The position numbers and the translations under genes were made by a program. A model generated the notes under the pieces. It had not been told where the DNA came from. It made no database searches and saw only the letters and a list, made by a program, of their open reading frames with translations. A stretch of 64,000 nt of DNA from Sphingomonas_O antarctica (GTDB lineage Bacteria > Pseudomonadota > Alphaproteobacteria > Sphingomonadales > Sphingomonadaceae). Shown here one piece after another: positions 26,462 to 35,964 of the stretch (positions are counted from its first letter, which is position 1; each line of letters starts with the position of its first letter). The DNA lies in NCBI RefSeq assembly GCF_965137005.1, contig NZ_CBCRXM010000003.1:62001-126000 (forward strand), read 5' to 3'.

Positions 26462-28830
26462 AGTTCACGCTCGGCTGGCTCAAGGAGCACCTCGTCACCG
26501 AAGCGACCGCCCAGGACGTCGCGGATACGCTCAACAAGATCGGCCTCGAGGTCGAAGGCGTCGACGATCCGGCGGATCGCTTCACCGGTTTCACCGTCGC
26601 GCGCGTGCTCACCGCCGAACGCCACCCACAGGCCGACAAGCTGCAGGTGCTGACGGTCGATGCCGGTAACGGCCCGCTGCAGATCGTCTGCGGCGCGCCC
26701 AATGCCCGTGCGGGGTTGGTCGGTGTGCTCGGCAGCCCGGGTGCGACCGTCCCGGCCAACGGCATGATGCTGAAGGTCGCGGCGGTCCGCGGCGTCGAAA
26801 GCTTCGGCATGATGTGCTCGTCGCGCGAACTCGGCCTGGGCGATGAGCATGACGGTATCATCGAACTGCCCGCCGACGCGCCGGTCGGCACGGCCTATGC
26901 CGACTATGCCGGCAGCGACCCGGTGTTCGACGTCGCGATCACCCCCAACCGGCAGGATTGCATGGGCGTGCGCGGCATCGCTCGTGATCTCGCCGCGGCG
27001 GGCCTCGGCACGCTCAAGCCGCTGGCGCAGGTCTATCATGCCGACGACCTGGCCCCGGTTGATGGCAGCGATCCCGCGCCCGAAATTCGCATCGACGATC
27101 CCGCAGGCTGTCCCGCCTTCTACGCGCAGGCGATCAGCGGCGTGACCAACGGCAGCGCGCCAATTTGGATGACCCAAAAGCTCGCGGCGGTCGGCCAGAA
27201 ATCGATCTCGGCCCTGGTCGACATGACCAACTTCCTGACGCTCGATCTCGGTCGCCCACTCCACGTCTATGACCGCGCCAAACTCACCGGCCCGCTCAAT
27301 GCCCGCAAGGCGCGTGACGGCGAAACCGTCGAAACGCTCAACGGCAAGAGCTACACGCTCGACGCGAGCATGACCGTGATCGCCGACGATAGCGGCGTCC
27401 ACGACATTGGCGGGATCATGGGCGGCATGCACTCCGGCGTGTCCGACGCGACCACCGAAGTGATCATCGAATGCGCCTATTTCACGCCTGAGAAGATCGC
27501 CCTGACGGGGCAGAAACTGGCACTGACCAGCGACGCGCGCGCGCGTTTCGAACGCGGCGTCGATCCGGCGTTCCTCGATGAAGGCCTGTCGATCGCGACG
27601 CGCTTCGTGCTCGAACATTGCGGCGGCACCGCCAGCGCGGTGACGCGCGTCGGCCAGCCGCCCATCGCGCGCAAATCGGTGTCGTTCGATCCTGCGCTTA
27701 CCGCGCGGCTTGGCGGCGTCGAACTGCCCGCCGATGAGCAGGCCGCGATCCTCACCCGCCTCGGCTTCGAAGTCGCGGGTGGCAACGCGCTCGTCCCGAC
27801 CTGGCGCCGCGATATCGACGGCCCCGCCGATCTGGTCGAGGAAGTCGTGCGCATCGCCGGTCTAGATCGCGTCGCCTCGGTAGCACTGCCGCGCCCAGAC
27901 GGCGTCACCAAACCCACCGCCACGGCGTCGCAAAAGCGGGAATCGCGCGTCCGCCGCGCGGCCGCCGCGCGCGGCCTCAACGAAGCGGTGACGTGGAGCT
28001 TCGTCGGCGAAACCGAAGCTGCCGCATTCGGCGGTGCGGCGTGGACGCTCGCCAATCCGATTTCGGAAGAGCTGAAGGCCATGCGCCCGTCGTTGCTCCC
28101 GGGCCTGCTCGCTGCCGCGCGTCGCAATCTGGCACGCGACGAAACCAGCGTGCGCCTGTTCGAAGTCGGCCGCCGCTATCTCGCCGATGCCGAGCGCGCG
28201 ACCGTCGGTATCGTCCTCGCGGGCGACAAGACATCGCGCGGTTGGGCCAGTGGCAAGGCGCAAGCGTTCGACGCGTACGACGTCAAGGCCGAGGCCCTGG
28301 CCTTGCTCGCCGCCGCCGGAGCACCGGTCGACAATCTGCAAATCTTCGGCGAAGCGGGCGACCACTTCCATCCCGGCCAGTCGGCCACCTTACGCCTCGG
28401 GCCAAAGACAGTTCTGGCGAGCTTCGGCATGCTCCACCCGGCCGCCGCCAGGGCGTTCGATCTCGACGGCCCGGTTGCTGCGGTCGAAGTTTATCTCGAC
28501 GCCATCCCGCCCTCGCGCGGCGGCGGACGCGCGGCTTATGCACCGAGCGCGTTGCAGGCCGTCCGCCGCGATTTCGCCTTCCTCGTTCCCGAAAGCGTGA
28601 CCGCCGCCGCCCTCGTCCGCGCCATCAAGGGTGCGGACAAGGCGGCGATCACGTCCGCGCGCGTGTTCGACCGCTTCGCGGGCGCCGGCGTGCCCGATGG
28701 CCAAATCAGCCTCGCGGTCGAAGTCACGTTGCAACCGGGCCCACAAAGCTTCACCGAAACCGAGTTGAAGGCGATTGCCGAACGTATCGTCGCGGCGGCC
28801 GTTAAGCTCGGAGCCAGCTTGCGCGGCTAA
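26458..28830 (+). CDS. pheT: Phenylalanyl-tRNA synthetase beta subunit
   Basis: 790 residues. Domain order is normal: N-terminal tRNA-binding EMAP-like domain (residues about 40-150), B3/B4 editing domain, B5 domain, catalytic-like core and C-terminal anticodon-binding FDX-ACB domain. The editing domain clears tyrosine from tRNA-Phe. It is translated from the ATGA overlap with pheS. A hairpin lies five bases past the stop. Confidence 0.96.
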   Translation: MKFTLGWLKEHLVTEATAQDVADTLNKIGLEVEGVDDPADRFTGFTVARVLTAERHPQADKLQVLTVDAGNGPLQIVCGAPNARAGLVGVLGSPGATVPANGMMLKVAAVRGVESFGMMCSSRELGLGDEHDGIIELPADAPVGTAYADYAGSDPVFDVAITPNRQDCMGVRGIARDLAAAGLGTLKPLAQVYHADDLAPVDGSDPAPEIRIDDPAGCPAFYAQAISGVTNGSAPIWMTQKLAAVGQKSISALVDMTNFLTLDLGRPLHVYDRAKLTGPLNARKARDGETVETLNGKSYTLDASMTVIADDSGVHDIGGIMGGMHSGVSDATTEVIIECAYFTPEKIALTGQKLALTSDARARFERGVDPAFLDEGLSIATRFVLEHCGGTASAVTRVGQPPIARKSVSFDPALTARLGGVELPADEQAAILTRLGFEVAGGNALVPTWRRDIDGPADLVEEVVRIAGLDRVASVALPRPDGVTKPTATASQKRESRVRRAAAARGLNEAVTWSFVGETEAAAFGGAAWTLANPISEELKAMRPSLLPGLLAAARRNLARDETSVRLFEVGRRYLADAERATVGIVLAGDKTSRGWASGKAQAFDAYDVKAEALALLAAAGAPVDNLQIFGEAGDHFHPGQSATLRLGPKTVLASFGMLHPAAARAFDLDGPVAAVEVYLDAIPPSRGGGRAAYAPSALQAVRRDFAFLVPESVTAAALVRAIKGADKAAITSARVFDRFAGAGVPDGQISLAVEVTLQPGPQSFTETELKAIAERIVAAAVKLGASLRG

Positions 28831-28834
28831 GCTT

Positions 28835-28864
28835 TCGTCATCCTCGCGAAAGCGGGGATGACGA
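28835..28864. repeat. Short palindrome after pheT, possible terminator
   Basis: TCGTCATCC and GGATGACGA pair around TCGCGAAAGCGG. It starts four bases after the pheT stop and is followed by GATCGTTTT, so it may end the pheST transcript. It resembles half of the larger palindromic repeats in this window. Confidence 0.6.
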
Positions 28865-28923
28865 GATCGTTTTAAATTGGATGACTTCTGTTAAGTCATT
28901 GCCGGGTCGGGAGTTTTGTTCGA

Positions 28924-30360
28924 ATGACCCAAGTCTGGCGCAAATTGATATCGACCGTCACCCTTGCCTCGCTCGCCGCGTGCGGCGGCGGCGGCGGGGG
29001 CAGCACCGGTTCGACCGGATCGACCGGCGGCACCACCACTGGCGGCCAAACGAGCGCCGGCTGCTCGCTGGTCGAGCGAGAAAACTGGGCATTCGGCGTG
29101 CTCAAGGAATGGTATCTGTTCCCCGAAACGCTGCCGTCATCGCTCAGCACTGCGGGCTACACGACCGTCCCCGACTACATCGACGCCCTCACCGCCACGG
29201 CGCGGTCGCAGCGGCGTGACCGCTATTTCACCTATCTGACCTCGATCGCCGACGAGACCGCTTATTACACCAGCGGCTCCAGCGCGGGCTTTGGTTTCCG
29301 CGTCGCGACCGATGCGACCGCGGGCACCGCCACGATCACCGAAGGATTCGAAACCGCGCCAGCCTATGCCGCGGGGATCGACCGCGGCGACCGCATCGAC
29401 GCCATCGGCACGACCACCGCCGACCTGCGCACGGTCAGCAGCATCATCGCCAGCGAAGGCGTGGCCGGCGTGACCAACGCCTTCGGCCCGACCACCGCGG
29501 GCGTCACCCGCGTGCTGCGCGTCATCGGCCCCAGCGGCACGCGCACGGTCAGCGTGACCAAGGCCGATTACAGCCTCGAGCCCTTGTCCCCGCGCTATGG
29601 CGTCAAGGTGATCGACGATGGCGGGCACAAGGTCGGCTATATCAACCTGCGCACCTTCATCACGACCGCCGATGCCGGTTTGCGCGATGCCTTTGCCAAT
29701 TTCAAAAGCCAGGGCGTCACCGAGGTGGTCATTGATCTGCGCTATAATGGCGGCGGGCTGGTCGCGACGGCGGAGCTGATCGGCGACCTGCTCGGCGCCA
29801 ATCGCTTCACCAGCGACATTTTCGACAAGCAGACCTTCCGTCCCGAAAAGACGTCGAACAACGTCACGCGCACTTTCCAGCCATCGGCCCAATCGATCGC
29901 ACCGACGCGGATTGCCTTCATCGGCACCGGCGCGACCGCCTCCGCCAGCGAACTCGTGATCAACGGCATGGTCCCGTATCTCGGCACCAACATGGCGCTG
30001 GTCGGGGCCAATACTTATGGCAAGCCGGTCGGCCAGATCGCCATCGACAAATCGTCGTGCGACGACCGGTTGCGCGTGATCGCCTTCGCGACCCAGAATG
30101 GCAGCGGCAACGCCAATTATTTCGACGGCCTTGCGACGACCGTCCCCGTCACTTGCCGCGCGGGCGACGACGCCACCAAGCCATTGGGCGACGTGACCGA
30201 AGCCTCGCTGCGTGCCGCGCTCGATTTCGTCGAAGGCAAGCCGTGCAGCGCGGGTGCCATCGCCTCGGGTGAACAGGTCGCGCAATCGGCGCATGCCCGC
30301 GAATTGCTGACTCCGCTGCAACCCACCGTCGCGCAGCGCGAGGTGACGGGGTTGTTCTAA
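28924..30360 (+). CDS. S41-family C-terminal processing peptidase, lipoprotein
   Basis: 478 residues. The lipobox LAAC puts the acylated Cys at residue 20, followed by a flexible run rich in Gly, Ser and Thr. A PDZ-like segment (FETAPAYAAGIDRGDRIDAIG) lies before the TSPc domain with FIGTGATASASELVIN (catalytic Ser) and GANTYGKPVGQIAID (catalytic Lys). It should act in the envelope on protein C-termini. It stands alone between pheT and maf. Confidence 0.88.
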   Translation: MTQVWRKLISTVTLASLAACGGGGGGSTGSTGSTGGTTTGGQTSAGCSLVERENWAFGVLKEWYLFPETLPSSLSTAGYTTVPDYIDALTATARSQRRDRYFTYLTSIADETAYYTSGSSAGFGFRVATDATAGTATITEGFETAPAYAAGIDRGDRIDAIGTTTADLRTVSSIIASEGVAGVTNAFGPTTAGVTRVLRVIGPSGTRTVSVTKADYSLEPLSPRYGVKVIDDGGHKVGYINLRTFITTADAGLRDAFANFKSQGVTEVVIDLRYNGGGLVATAELIGDLLGANRFTSDIFDKQTFRPEKTSNNVTRTFQPSAQSIAPTRIAFIGTGATASASELVINGMVPYLGTNMALVGANTYGKPVGQIAIDKSSCDDRLRVIAFATQNGSGNANYFDGLATTVPVTCRAGDDATKPLGDVTEASLRAALDFVEGKPCSAGAIASGEQVAQSAHARELLTPLQPTVAQREVTGLF

Positions 30361-30386
30361 GCTGCGGTTTTCCGCACACGCGGCGG

Positions 30387-30953
30387 ATGCTCATTCTCGC
30401 TTCCGCCAGCCCGCGCCGGCTCGCTCTGCTCGCGCGCATCGGCGTGACGCCCGACGCGGTCGATCCGGCGGATGTCGATGAAAGCGTGCTTAAGGACGAA
30501 GCCCCGCGCGACCACGCCCGGCGTCTGGCCCGCGACAAGGCCGTGGCGGTCGCTGCCCGCCACCCCGGCAAGATCGTCCTCGCCGCCGACACCGTGGTCC
30601 ATGCCGGGCGCCGCATCCTGCCCAAGGCGGAGGACGAGGCGACTGCGCGCGCGTGCTTGCACTTATTGTCCGGTCGCCGCCACCGCGTGCTGACCGCAGT
30701 CGCGGTCATCGACGCAGGCGGCAAGTTGCGCGAGCGGCTGTCCGAATCTTTGGTCACGCTCAAGCCACTGACTGCGCGCGAGATCGACGCCTATGTCGCG
30801 TCGGACGAATGGCGCGGCAAAGCGGGCGGCTATGCGCTGCAAAGCTATGCCGAAGCGTTTTGCCGCGAGTTTCGCGGATCGCATTCGGGTGTGGTCGGGC
30901 TGCCGCTGTACGAAACGCGCAACCTGCTTCTCGCCAGCGGGCTGAGCCTCTGA
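30387..30953 (+). CDS. maf: Maf-type nucleotide pyrophosphatase
   Basis: 188 residues. The N-terminal ASASPRRLALLARIG is the family signature, AADTVVHAG the metal-binding segment, and EWRGKAGGYALQ the third motif. Maf proteins hydrolyse non-canonical nucleoside triphosphates such as m5UTP or dTTP. The next gene starts one base after the stop. Confidence 0.92.
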   Translation: MLILASASPRRLALLARIGVTPDAVDPADVDESVLKDEAPRDHARRLARDKAVAVAARHPGKIVLAADTVVHAGRRILPKAEDEATARACLHLLSGRRHRVLTAVAVIDAGGKLRERLSESLVTLKPLTAREIDAYVASDEWRGKAGGYALQSYAEAFCREFRGSHSGVVGLPLYETRNLLLASGLSL

Positions 30954-30954
30954 C

Positions 30955-31824
30955 ATGGCCGCCTGGCTGGTCGAGGAAACCCCCGAAGTCGACCGCGCAA
31001 TCCTGATCGATGGCGACCGGATTCTCGCCGCGCACATCGCGCTCAAGGGCGACGATCATCCGCGATTGGGGGCCGTCCTCGCCGCGCGTTGGCACAGCCC
31101 GCAACGCGTCAACGCCGGCGAACGCCCCGCCGCCGCGATCCTGATCGACGAACATGACAACCAGCTTTATTTGCCGCGCCCGCCGGCCGGCGCCGGGCCG
31201 GGCACCAGGCTTACCGTCGAAGTGGTGCGCGAAGCCGTCTGGACCCCGCGCTCGCACAAGCTCGCCAAGGTTCGCGTGACGGACGCCGCCGCCGCCGCAG
31301 TACCCTCGCTCCCCGCAATCCTCGCCGCGCCGATCCTGTCACCGTACCAGCCCGACGCTTTAGAAGCCGCGGGCTGGACCGAATTGCTCGAGGAGGCCGA
31401 ATTGGGCCGCGTCGATGGCGACGGCGTGCGGCTATGGCTCGACGCGACCGAAGCGATGACGTTGATCGATATCGACGGCACGCTCCCGCCCGAAGACCTG
31501 GCCGTCGCGGGCGCAACGCTCGTCGCGCGCACCATCCGGCGCCTGGATATCGGCGGATCGATCGGGATCGACTTCCCGACTGTCGCGTCAAAATCCGCGC
31601 GTCTCGCCGCCGCCGACGCATTCGATGCGGCGATGACCGATGCGTTCGCCAGTCCGTTCGAGCGCACCGCGATCAACGGCTATGGCTTCATGCAGGTCAT
31701 CCGCCCGCTGCTGCGCCCATCGATCATGGCGATCATGCGCTCTCGTCACGCCCAGCACGAACACGCCCGCCGCACCCACCGCGCCGAATATGACGGCTAT
31801 TTGTCCGCCATGCCGCGACGCTGA
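30955..31824 (+). CDS. Short RNase E/G-family protein
   Basis: 289 residues, well below full RNase E or RNase G. The region TLIDIDGTLPPEDL and IGIDFPTVASKSAR corresponds to the metal-binding DNase I-like part of RNase E/G, with the aspartates kept. The N-terminal S1 domain is at most rudimentary. It follows maf, as in other alphaproteobacteria, but the usual yacG does not follow. Its 3' end overlaps the convergent membrane protein gene by 28 bases. Catalytic activity is uncertain. Confidence 0.75.
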   Translation: MAAWLVEETPEVDRAILIDGDRILAAHIALKGDDHPRLGAVLAARWHSPQRVNAGERPAAAILIDEHDNQLYLPRPPAGAGPGTRLTVEVVREAVWTPRSHKLAKVRVTDAAAAAVPSLPAILAAPILSPYQPDALEAAGWTELLEEAELGRVDGDGVRLWLDATEAMTLIDIDGTLPPEDLAVAGATLVARTIRRLDIGGSIGIDFPTVASKSARLAAADAFDAAMTDAFASPFERTAINGYGFMQVIRPLLRPSIMAIMRSRHAQHEHARRTHRAEYDGYLSAMPRR

Positions 31825-33032
31825 CCCAACATACAGGCGATCACCAGCCAGCCGTGCGTCACCAGCCCGTTGGCCAGCGCAATCGGTGTGTTCGACGTGC
31901 TGAACATGATGCCGGTGATGACGAACGGCTCGGCCAATGCCCAGCCCGAATTGGTCGCCGCGTTGCGCCACGCCAGTCCGGCGACATAACCCCAGCCCAT
32001 GCAAATCACCGGTCCGGCCCAGCGAAAATCGATATAAAGCGATCCGAAAGCCGAGGGCAGCAGCCCATAAACGCCAATGTCCTTCAGCGCCCTGAAGTCG
32101 CGGACCATCAGTGCGGGATCCACGCGGCGGACGATAGCGACGATCAGATCCGCGCCATTGACACCCCACTGCATCGGCCCGGCATAGGCGGTGAAGATGG
32201 TATTGGAGACAACCAGGCCTTGGACGAAATACCATCCGGCCATGAAGAGCAGGAACGTGCCGAACGGGCCGAGCAAGGCAGTCCATATCGGTTGCGCCGC
32301 CATGCGCACCCCCCAGTCTTGCGGCGCGTGGGCGAGCAAGCTTGGCACCCCGCCCGACCGGGCGGCGCGAACCGCGAAGATGCGCGCGAAATAGATCAGC
32401 GCAGCCACGGCACCGACACTTCCGCCGGCGGCGATCCAGCCCCGATTCGACAACGGTCCGGCTCGCCGGACGAGCAGGCTGACCAACCCGATCACCATCG
32501 TATAGACCAGCGGCCCCCCGCCGCCCGTTGCGATTGATGCGGCCACCGTGGGCAGTATTGCGAACAATGCGAGCCGGAACATGCCGATGGACCGGCTGAG
32601 GACGATCTGCCGTGCGAGATACACGAAGCTCGCCGGATAGGTCAGGAACGCCAGCTTGTACGCCAAACTGCTGCTCGACGACCGACCGAAGAACAAATCC
32701 TGCGACACCTGCGCACGCCACACAGAGCGCGCGGGCAGATTAAGCGGCCCGCCGATCATGATATCGACCGCGAATGCGCCAATGGCGATCAGTGCGACAG
32801 CGGCAAGCAGCCGATCCACGAACAGCGCGTCAGTCTGGGGTAACGGCCGGGCAGCGATCCGAACGCCCCGCGAGAGCCATGTGCCGAGGCAGAAGCTGGC
32901 CAGAAACAGTCCGAGCACCGCCAAGCCATAAAGCGATAGTGGTCGCGTCAGGCGCATCGGCAGGACGCCGAGCAACAACAGCCACGCCGTGGCCCACACC
33001 CCAAGCATAAGGATGGCGGGATGCCGCATCAT
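31797..33032 (-). CDS. Polytopic membrane protein, Wzy/oligosaccharide-polymerase-like
   Basis: 411 residues with about ten to twelve hydrophobic segments. Features include a Gly-rich stretch ATGGGGPLVYTMVIGL and charged loops with many Arg, resembling O-antigen or repeat-unit polymerases, but no signature fixes the family. It is the last gene of the long minus-strand operon and overlaps the nucleotidyltransferase stop by four bases (ATGA). Confidence 0.6.
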   Translation of the reverse strand: MMRHPAILMLGVWATAWLLLLGVLPMRLTRPLSLYGLAVLGLFLASFCLGTWLSRGVRIAARPLPQTDALFVDRLLAAVALIAIGAFAVDIMIGGPLNLPARSVWRAQVSQDLFFGRSSSSSLAYKLAFLTYPASFVYLARQIVLSRSIGMFRLALFAILPTVAASIATGGGGPLVYTMVIGLVSLLVRRAGPLSNRGWIAAGGSVGAVAALIYFARIFAVRAARSGGVPSLLAHAPQDWGVRMAAQPIWTALLGPFGTFLLFMAGWYFVQGLVVSNTIFTAYAGPMQWGVNGADLIVAIVRRVDPALMVRDFRALKDIGVYGLLPSAFGSLYIDFRWAGPVICMGWGYVAGLAWRNAATNSGWALAEPFVITGIMFSTSNTPIALANGLVTHGWLVIACMLGQRRGMADK

Positions 33033-34105
33033 CCGCCGGACGCTCCACGAATACGCGGCGGAACGACCATGCCCGCCCGCCGTGCGCGCCGTTCGTACAT
33101 GCGGCCCTTGGCTTCCTGCCAGGCCGCAACGACGGGCAACGCCAGCCGCCGCCACGGGCTGTCGATGAGATTCAATTTAGTCTGCACCTGCATCGCTCGA
33201 TTTCTGTGACCATCCAGCCCGTGGAGCACATGCGCGCGCAATCTGTCGCGACCGCGCGGCGTCAGCAACGTGTCGATCGCGGCGACTACGGCATCCCCCG
33301 CAACGGATGGAAATAGCCGCCGATGCAGCTCAAGCGCCCCGAACAACGCGCGCTGGATTTGCCACTGCTTCGCGCGGGCCACGCATAACGGCAGGAGGTC
33401 GTTATGGCCTTCGATCAACAGGTGGAAATCGACATGGCGGATCAATTTCGAGGCGAATTCGTCCTTGGCCAGCTCGAATGCCTGAGCGAGGATCGCGTCA
33501 GCGCGTGAAAACCGCCACAAATTAAGGCCGTCCCCAACGAACGTTTCGCGCCGCTGCATCAGGCCAGCATAATCGATGGTATTGCGGACCGGCTGGGCGA
33601 AGCTTTGATGCAGTTCGACGTGCACCTCCCCGAACATGATCGAAGCCTCGAAATGGTCGGGCGAAAACGGTGCGCCATGCGCCCCGCACTTGCGGTCGTG
33701 ACCGTGAGCGGCGAGCCGGTCGAGCAATTCCGCAAACCGCTCCCGCGGCACCAGCACGTCGAGATCGCTCATCGGGCGCAGCGCCGGATCGGGATAGAGG
33801 CGGTGCTGGAAATCGCTGCCCTTGTAACAGGTGAACGCATCCGCCCCGACGATCTCCGCCAGCCGGGGCAGTGCGGCGCGACTGAGGTCGTGGCGCTTGC
33901 GATAGATTGCCGCCCAGGCACGATGTCGCGATTTGGCAGCTTCGAGGCTGTCCGGAAGACCGCCCGCCACCATCAGCAGCGGCAGCAGGCCGTGATCGTT
34001 GGCGGTGACAAAGAACAGCTTGGCCTCATCGTCACTCAGAGGCGGCCACGGCGTCCCCGACGCACGCTGCCAGACCAACGGCCAGAGTTCGTCAGGCAGG
34101 TTCAC
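33029..34105 (-). CDS. Nucleotidyltransferase-family protein (PF14907-like)
   Basis: 358 residues, starting with GTG at 34105 inside the stop of the acyltransferase gene (GTGA). The polymerase-beta-like metal site is seen in MSDLDVLVPRERFAELLDRL near residue 112, preceded by YKGSDFQHRLYPDPALRP. Members of this family occur in lasso-peptide clusters and exosortase-type polysaccharide clusters, usually with PqqD-like and HprK-like proteins, as here. The nucleotide acceptor is unknown. Confidence 0.78.
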   Translation of the reverse strand: MNLPDELWPLVWQRASGTPWPPLSDDEAKLFFVTANDHGLLPLLMVAGGLPDSLEAAKSRHRAWAAIYRKRHDLSRAALPRLAEIVGADAFTCYKGSDFQHRLYPDPALRPMSDLDVLVPRERFAELLDRLAAHGHDRKCGAHGAPFSPDHFEASIMFGEVHVELHQSFAQPVRNTIDYAGLMQRRETFVGDGLNLWRFSRADAILAQAFELAKDEFASKLIRHVDFHLLIEGHNDLLPLCVARAKQWQIQRALFGALELHRRLFPSVAGDAVVAAIDTLLTPRGRDRLRAHVLHGLDGHRNRAMQVQTKLNLIDSPWRRLALPVVAAWQEAKGRMYERRARRAGMVVPPRIRGASGG

Positions 34106-35082
34106 GCCAGCGTCAGTGCAGGTCGCGTCACGAAGCGGTTCAGCGCCCAGGCCAGCGGCACTGCCAGCAATATCGACCCGGCAATCGCCAGCAAACGCGC
34201 GTCGATCCGCGCATAATCGATCGCAAAGCGTGATGCGGCGAGCAGCGGCGGGAAGACCAGCCACAATTCGTAGGCCAGCAGGCCAATGGGTGCGAGCGCC
34301 GCAAACCACGCCCGGCGCGCGTGAACCACCGCCAGGAACAGCAGGATTGCGCCGCAAAACCCGAGCGCTTGGCCGATCCACAACTCACCCGCGCCCCACG
34401 CGACGCTCCACGCCAGACGGCAGACGAGCAAGGTCGCGACGACAAACAACAGCGTACCGGTCTTGCCGGGCGACCCCGCCAGCCGCGCCCACGCACCGAA
34501 ATGCGCCAGCGCCAGCCCCAACACGATGCGCACCGGGAAATGCACATGCCACCACCGTCCGACGACGATCATCACGGCCATCGCCACGAACAACATGACG
34601 ATCGCCACCCCCAAGCGCCGCCGGGACAGCGCGAAGGGCGGGATCAGGCACAGCGCATAGAACAACAACACTATGGTGACGATGCCATGGATCGACGCGA
34701 AGGTCGGCTGCACGACCGGCACGTGCAGCAGCGCGAGCGTCCGCAGTAGCGCCGCCAATGCCGGCGGCTGGCCCAAAGCGGCGGACAACGCCCATCCCAA
34801 AACGGCGACGACAAGGAATGCGGGAAAGAGTCGTCCGAACACGCGGTGGACAAAGCCGCGCCAGCCATCGCCGCGGGACGCCAGCCAATATCCGGCGAGC
34901 AGCCAGAAAAGTGCCGATCCCATGACCCGCAAGTCGCAATCGTAAACCAGTATGCGCGGCAGCGTTTCCGGTGCCTGATCCCATTGTCCATAAATCAGGA
35001 ACTCGAGGCAAATCTGGGTGCCCACGAGCAGCGCTGCCAGTCCACGCAGCCCTTCGAACCGCGCATCGCGGGCTGCCGGCAT
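34102..35082 (-). CDS. Acyltransferase-3-family membrane protein
   Basis: 326 residues. The N-terminus has the family opening ARDARFEGLRGLAALLVGTQICLEF (His replaced at the position usually used in catalysis), then about nine hydrophobic segments. Acyltransferase-3 proteins move acyl groups onto sugars or peptides at the membrane. The start at 35082 shares one base with the preceding stop. The unusual residue means activity should not be assumed. Confidence 0.65.
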   Translation of the reverse strand: MPAARDARFEGLRGLAALLVGTQICLEFLIYGQWDQAPETLPRILVYDCDLRVMGSALFWLLAGYWLASRGDGWRGFVHRVFGRLFPAFLVVAVLGWALSAALGQPPALAALLRTLALLHVPVVQPTFASIHGIVTIVLLFYALCLIPPFALSRRRLGVAIVMLFVAMAVMIVVGRWWHVHFPVRIVLGLALAHFGAWARLAGSPGKTGTLLFVVATLLVCRLAWSVAWGAGELWIGQALGFCGAILLFLAVVHARRAWFAALAPIGLLAYELWLVFPPLLAASRFAIDYARIDARLLAIAGSILLAVPLAWALNRFVTRPALTLA

Positions 35083-35963
35083 CAGGCGCTGGTGGACGGC
35101 GCCGGATCGGGCAACGGCGCGCCACGTCCGCGCCACCGCGTCCAGATCGAGCGGAACGGGTGCAGCAACTGCCCGATGAAACTTTCCGGAATTTCGGGAC
35201 CATCGACGCCATAGACCGTCGGTGCGGGCAGCTTGCGCTCGGCGGTCCCGAACAAATCGTCCCAGAACGAAAACAGCATTCCGTAATTGGTGTCGTGCAG
35301 CTCGGCGGCGCGGGCGTGGTGCTTGCGGTGGAAGACCGGACTGACGAATACCCGGCCCAGCCGCCCGTAATGCCAGTCCCATTCGGAATGCTGAATCAGC
35401 AACAGCCACGCCATGATGAAATCGAGGGTGATCCACGTCGTCACCGTCGTCCCCAAAATCTGGAACGGGATGAACAGCCACAGCCTCAGCAGCGTCTCAT
35501 CGACCATGTGGAACCGGTAATTGGTCACTGCGGTCAGCGATTGCTGCGAATGATGGATCGAGTGGAATTCCCACAGCATCCAGTGCGAATGACGCCAGCG
35601 GTGGCTCCAATAACCGACGAAATCCGACGTCGCGATCATCGCCACCATCTGCAGCCAACCGGGCATCGCATAGAGCAGGTTCAGTTGCAGCCCGGGGGTG
35701 TAGCGGGCCACCAGCCCCGTCAGCGCGACATAGATCCAGGTGAAGAACAGGATATGATAGAAGCCGCCGTAATAAAACACGAAGTAGAGCAAATCGAGGC
35801 GGAAGCTTTTGCCGCCATAACGCACCCGCCAGTTCCGGCGGCGCGCGACTTCGAGCAGAATCGTCACCGCAAGCACCAGCCCCAATTTGGCGTAATCGCG
35901 CAACGCGCTGGCGCTGAGCAAATGCACTTCAGCGCGGGACAAGAGCCAATGCAGCCGCTCCAT
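35082..35963 (-). CDS. Sterol-desaturase/fatty-acid-hydroxylase family membrane protein
   Basis: 293 residues. Four hydrophobic segments and the diiron histidine motifs are all visible: HRWRH, HSIHHS and HRKHH. The family introduces hydroxyl groups or double bonds in lipids or sterol-like substrates. The start at 35963 is one base past the preceding stop; a longer start at 36011 would overlap that gene. A second member of this family lies divergently at 44623. Confidence 0.85.
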   Translation of the reverse strand: MERLHWLLSRAEVHLLSASALRDYAKLGLVLAVTILLEVARRRNWRVRYGGKSFRLDLLYFVFYYGGFYHILFFTWIYVALTGLVARYTPGLQLNLLYAMPGWLQMVAMIATSDFVGYWSHRWRHSHWMLWEFHSIHHSQQSLTAVTNYRFHMVDETLLRLWLFIPFQILGTTVTTWITLDFIMAWLLLIQHSEWDWHYGRLGRVFVSPVFHRKHHARAAELHDTNYGMLFSFWDDLFGTAERKLPAPTVYGVDGPEIPESFIGQLLHPFRSIWTRWRGRGAPLPDPAPSTSA

Positions 35964-35964
35964 A

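Noticed and set aside
33029..34381. Longer N-terminus for the nucleotidyltransferase
   Set aside because: The extra 92 residues overlap the acyltransferase gene in another frame and are Arg/Ala-rich noise; the GTG at 34105 gives the usual GTGA coupling.
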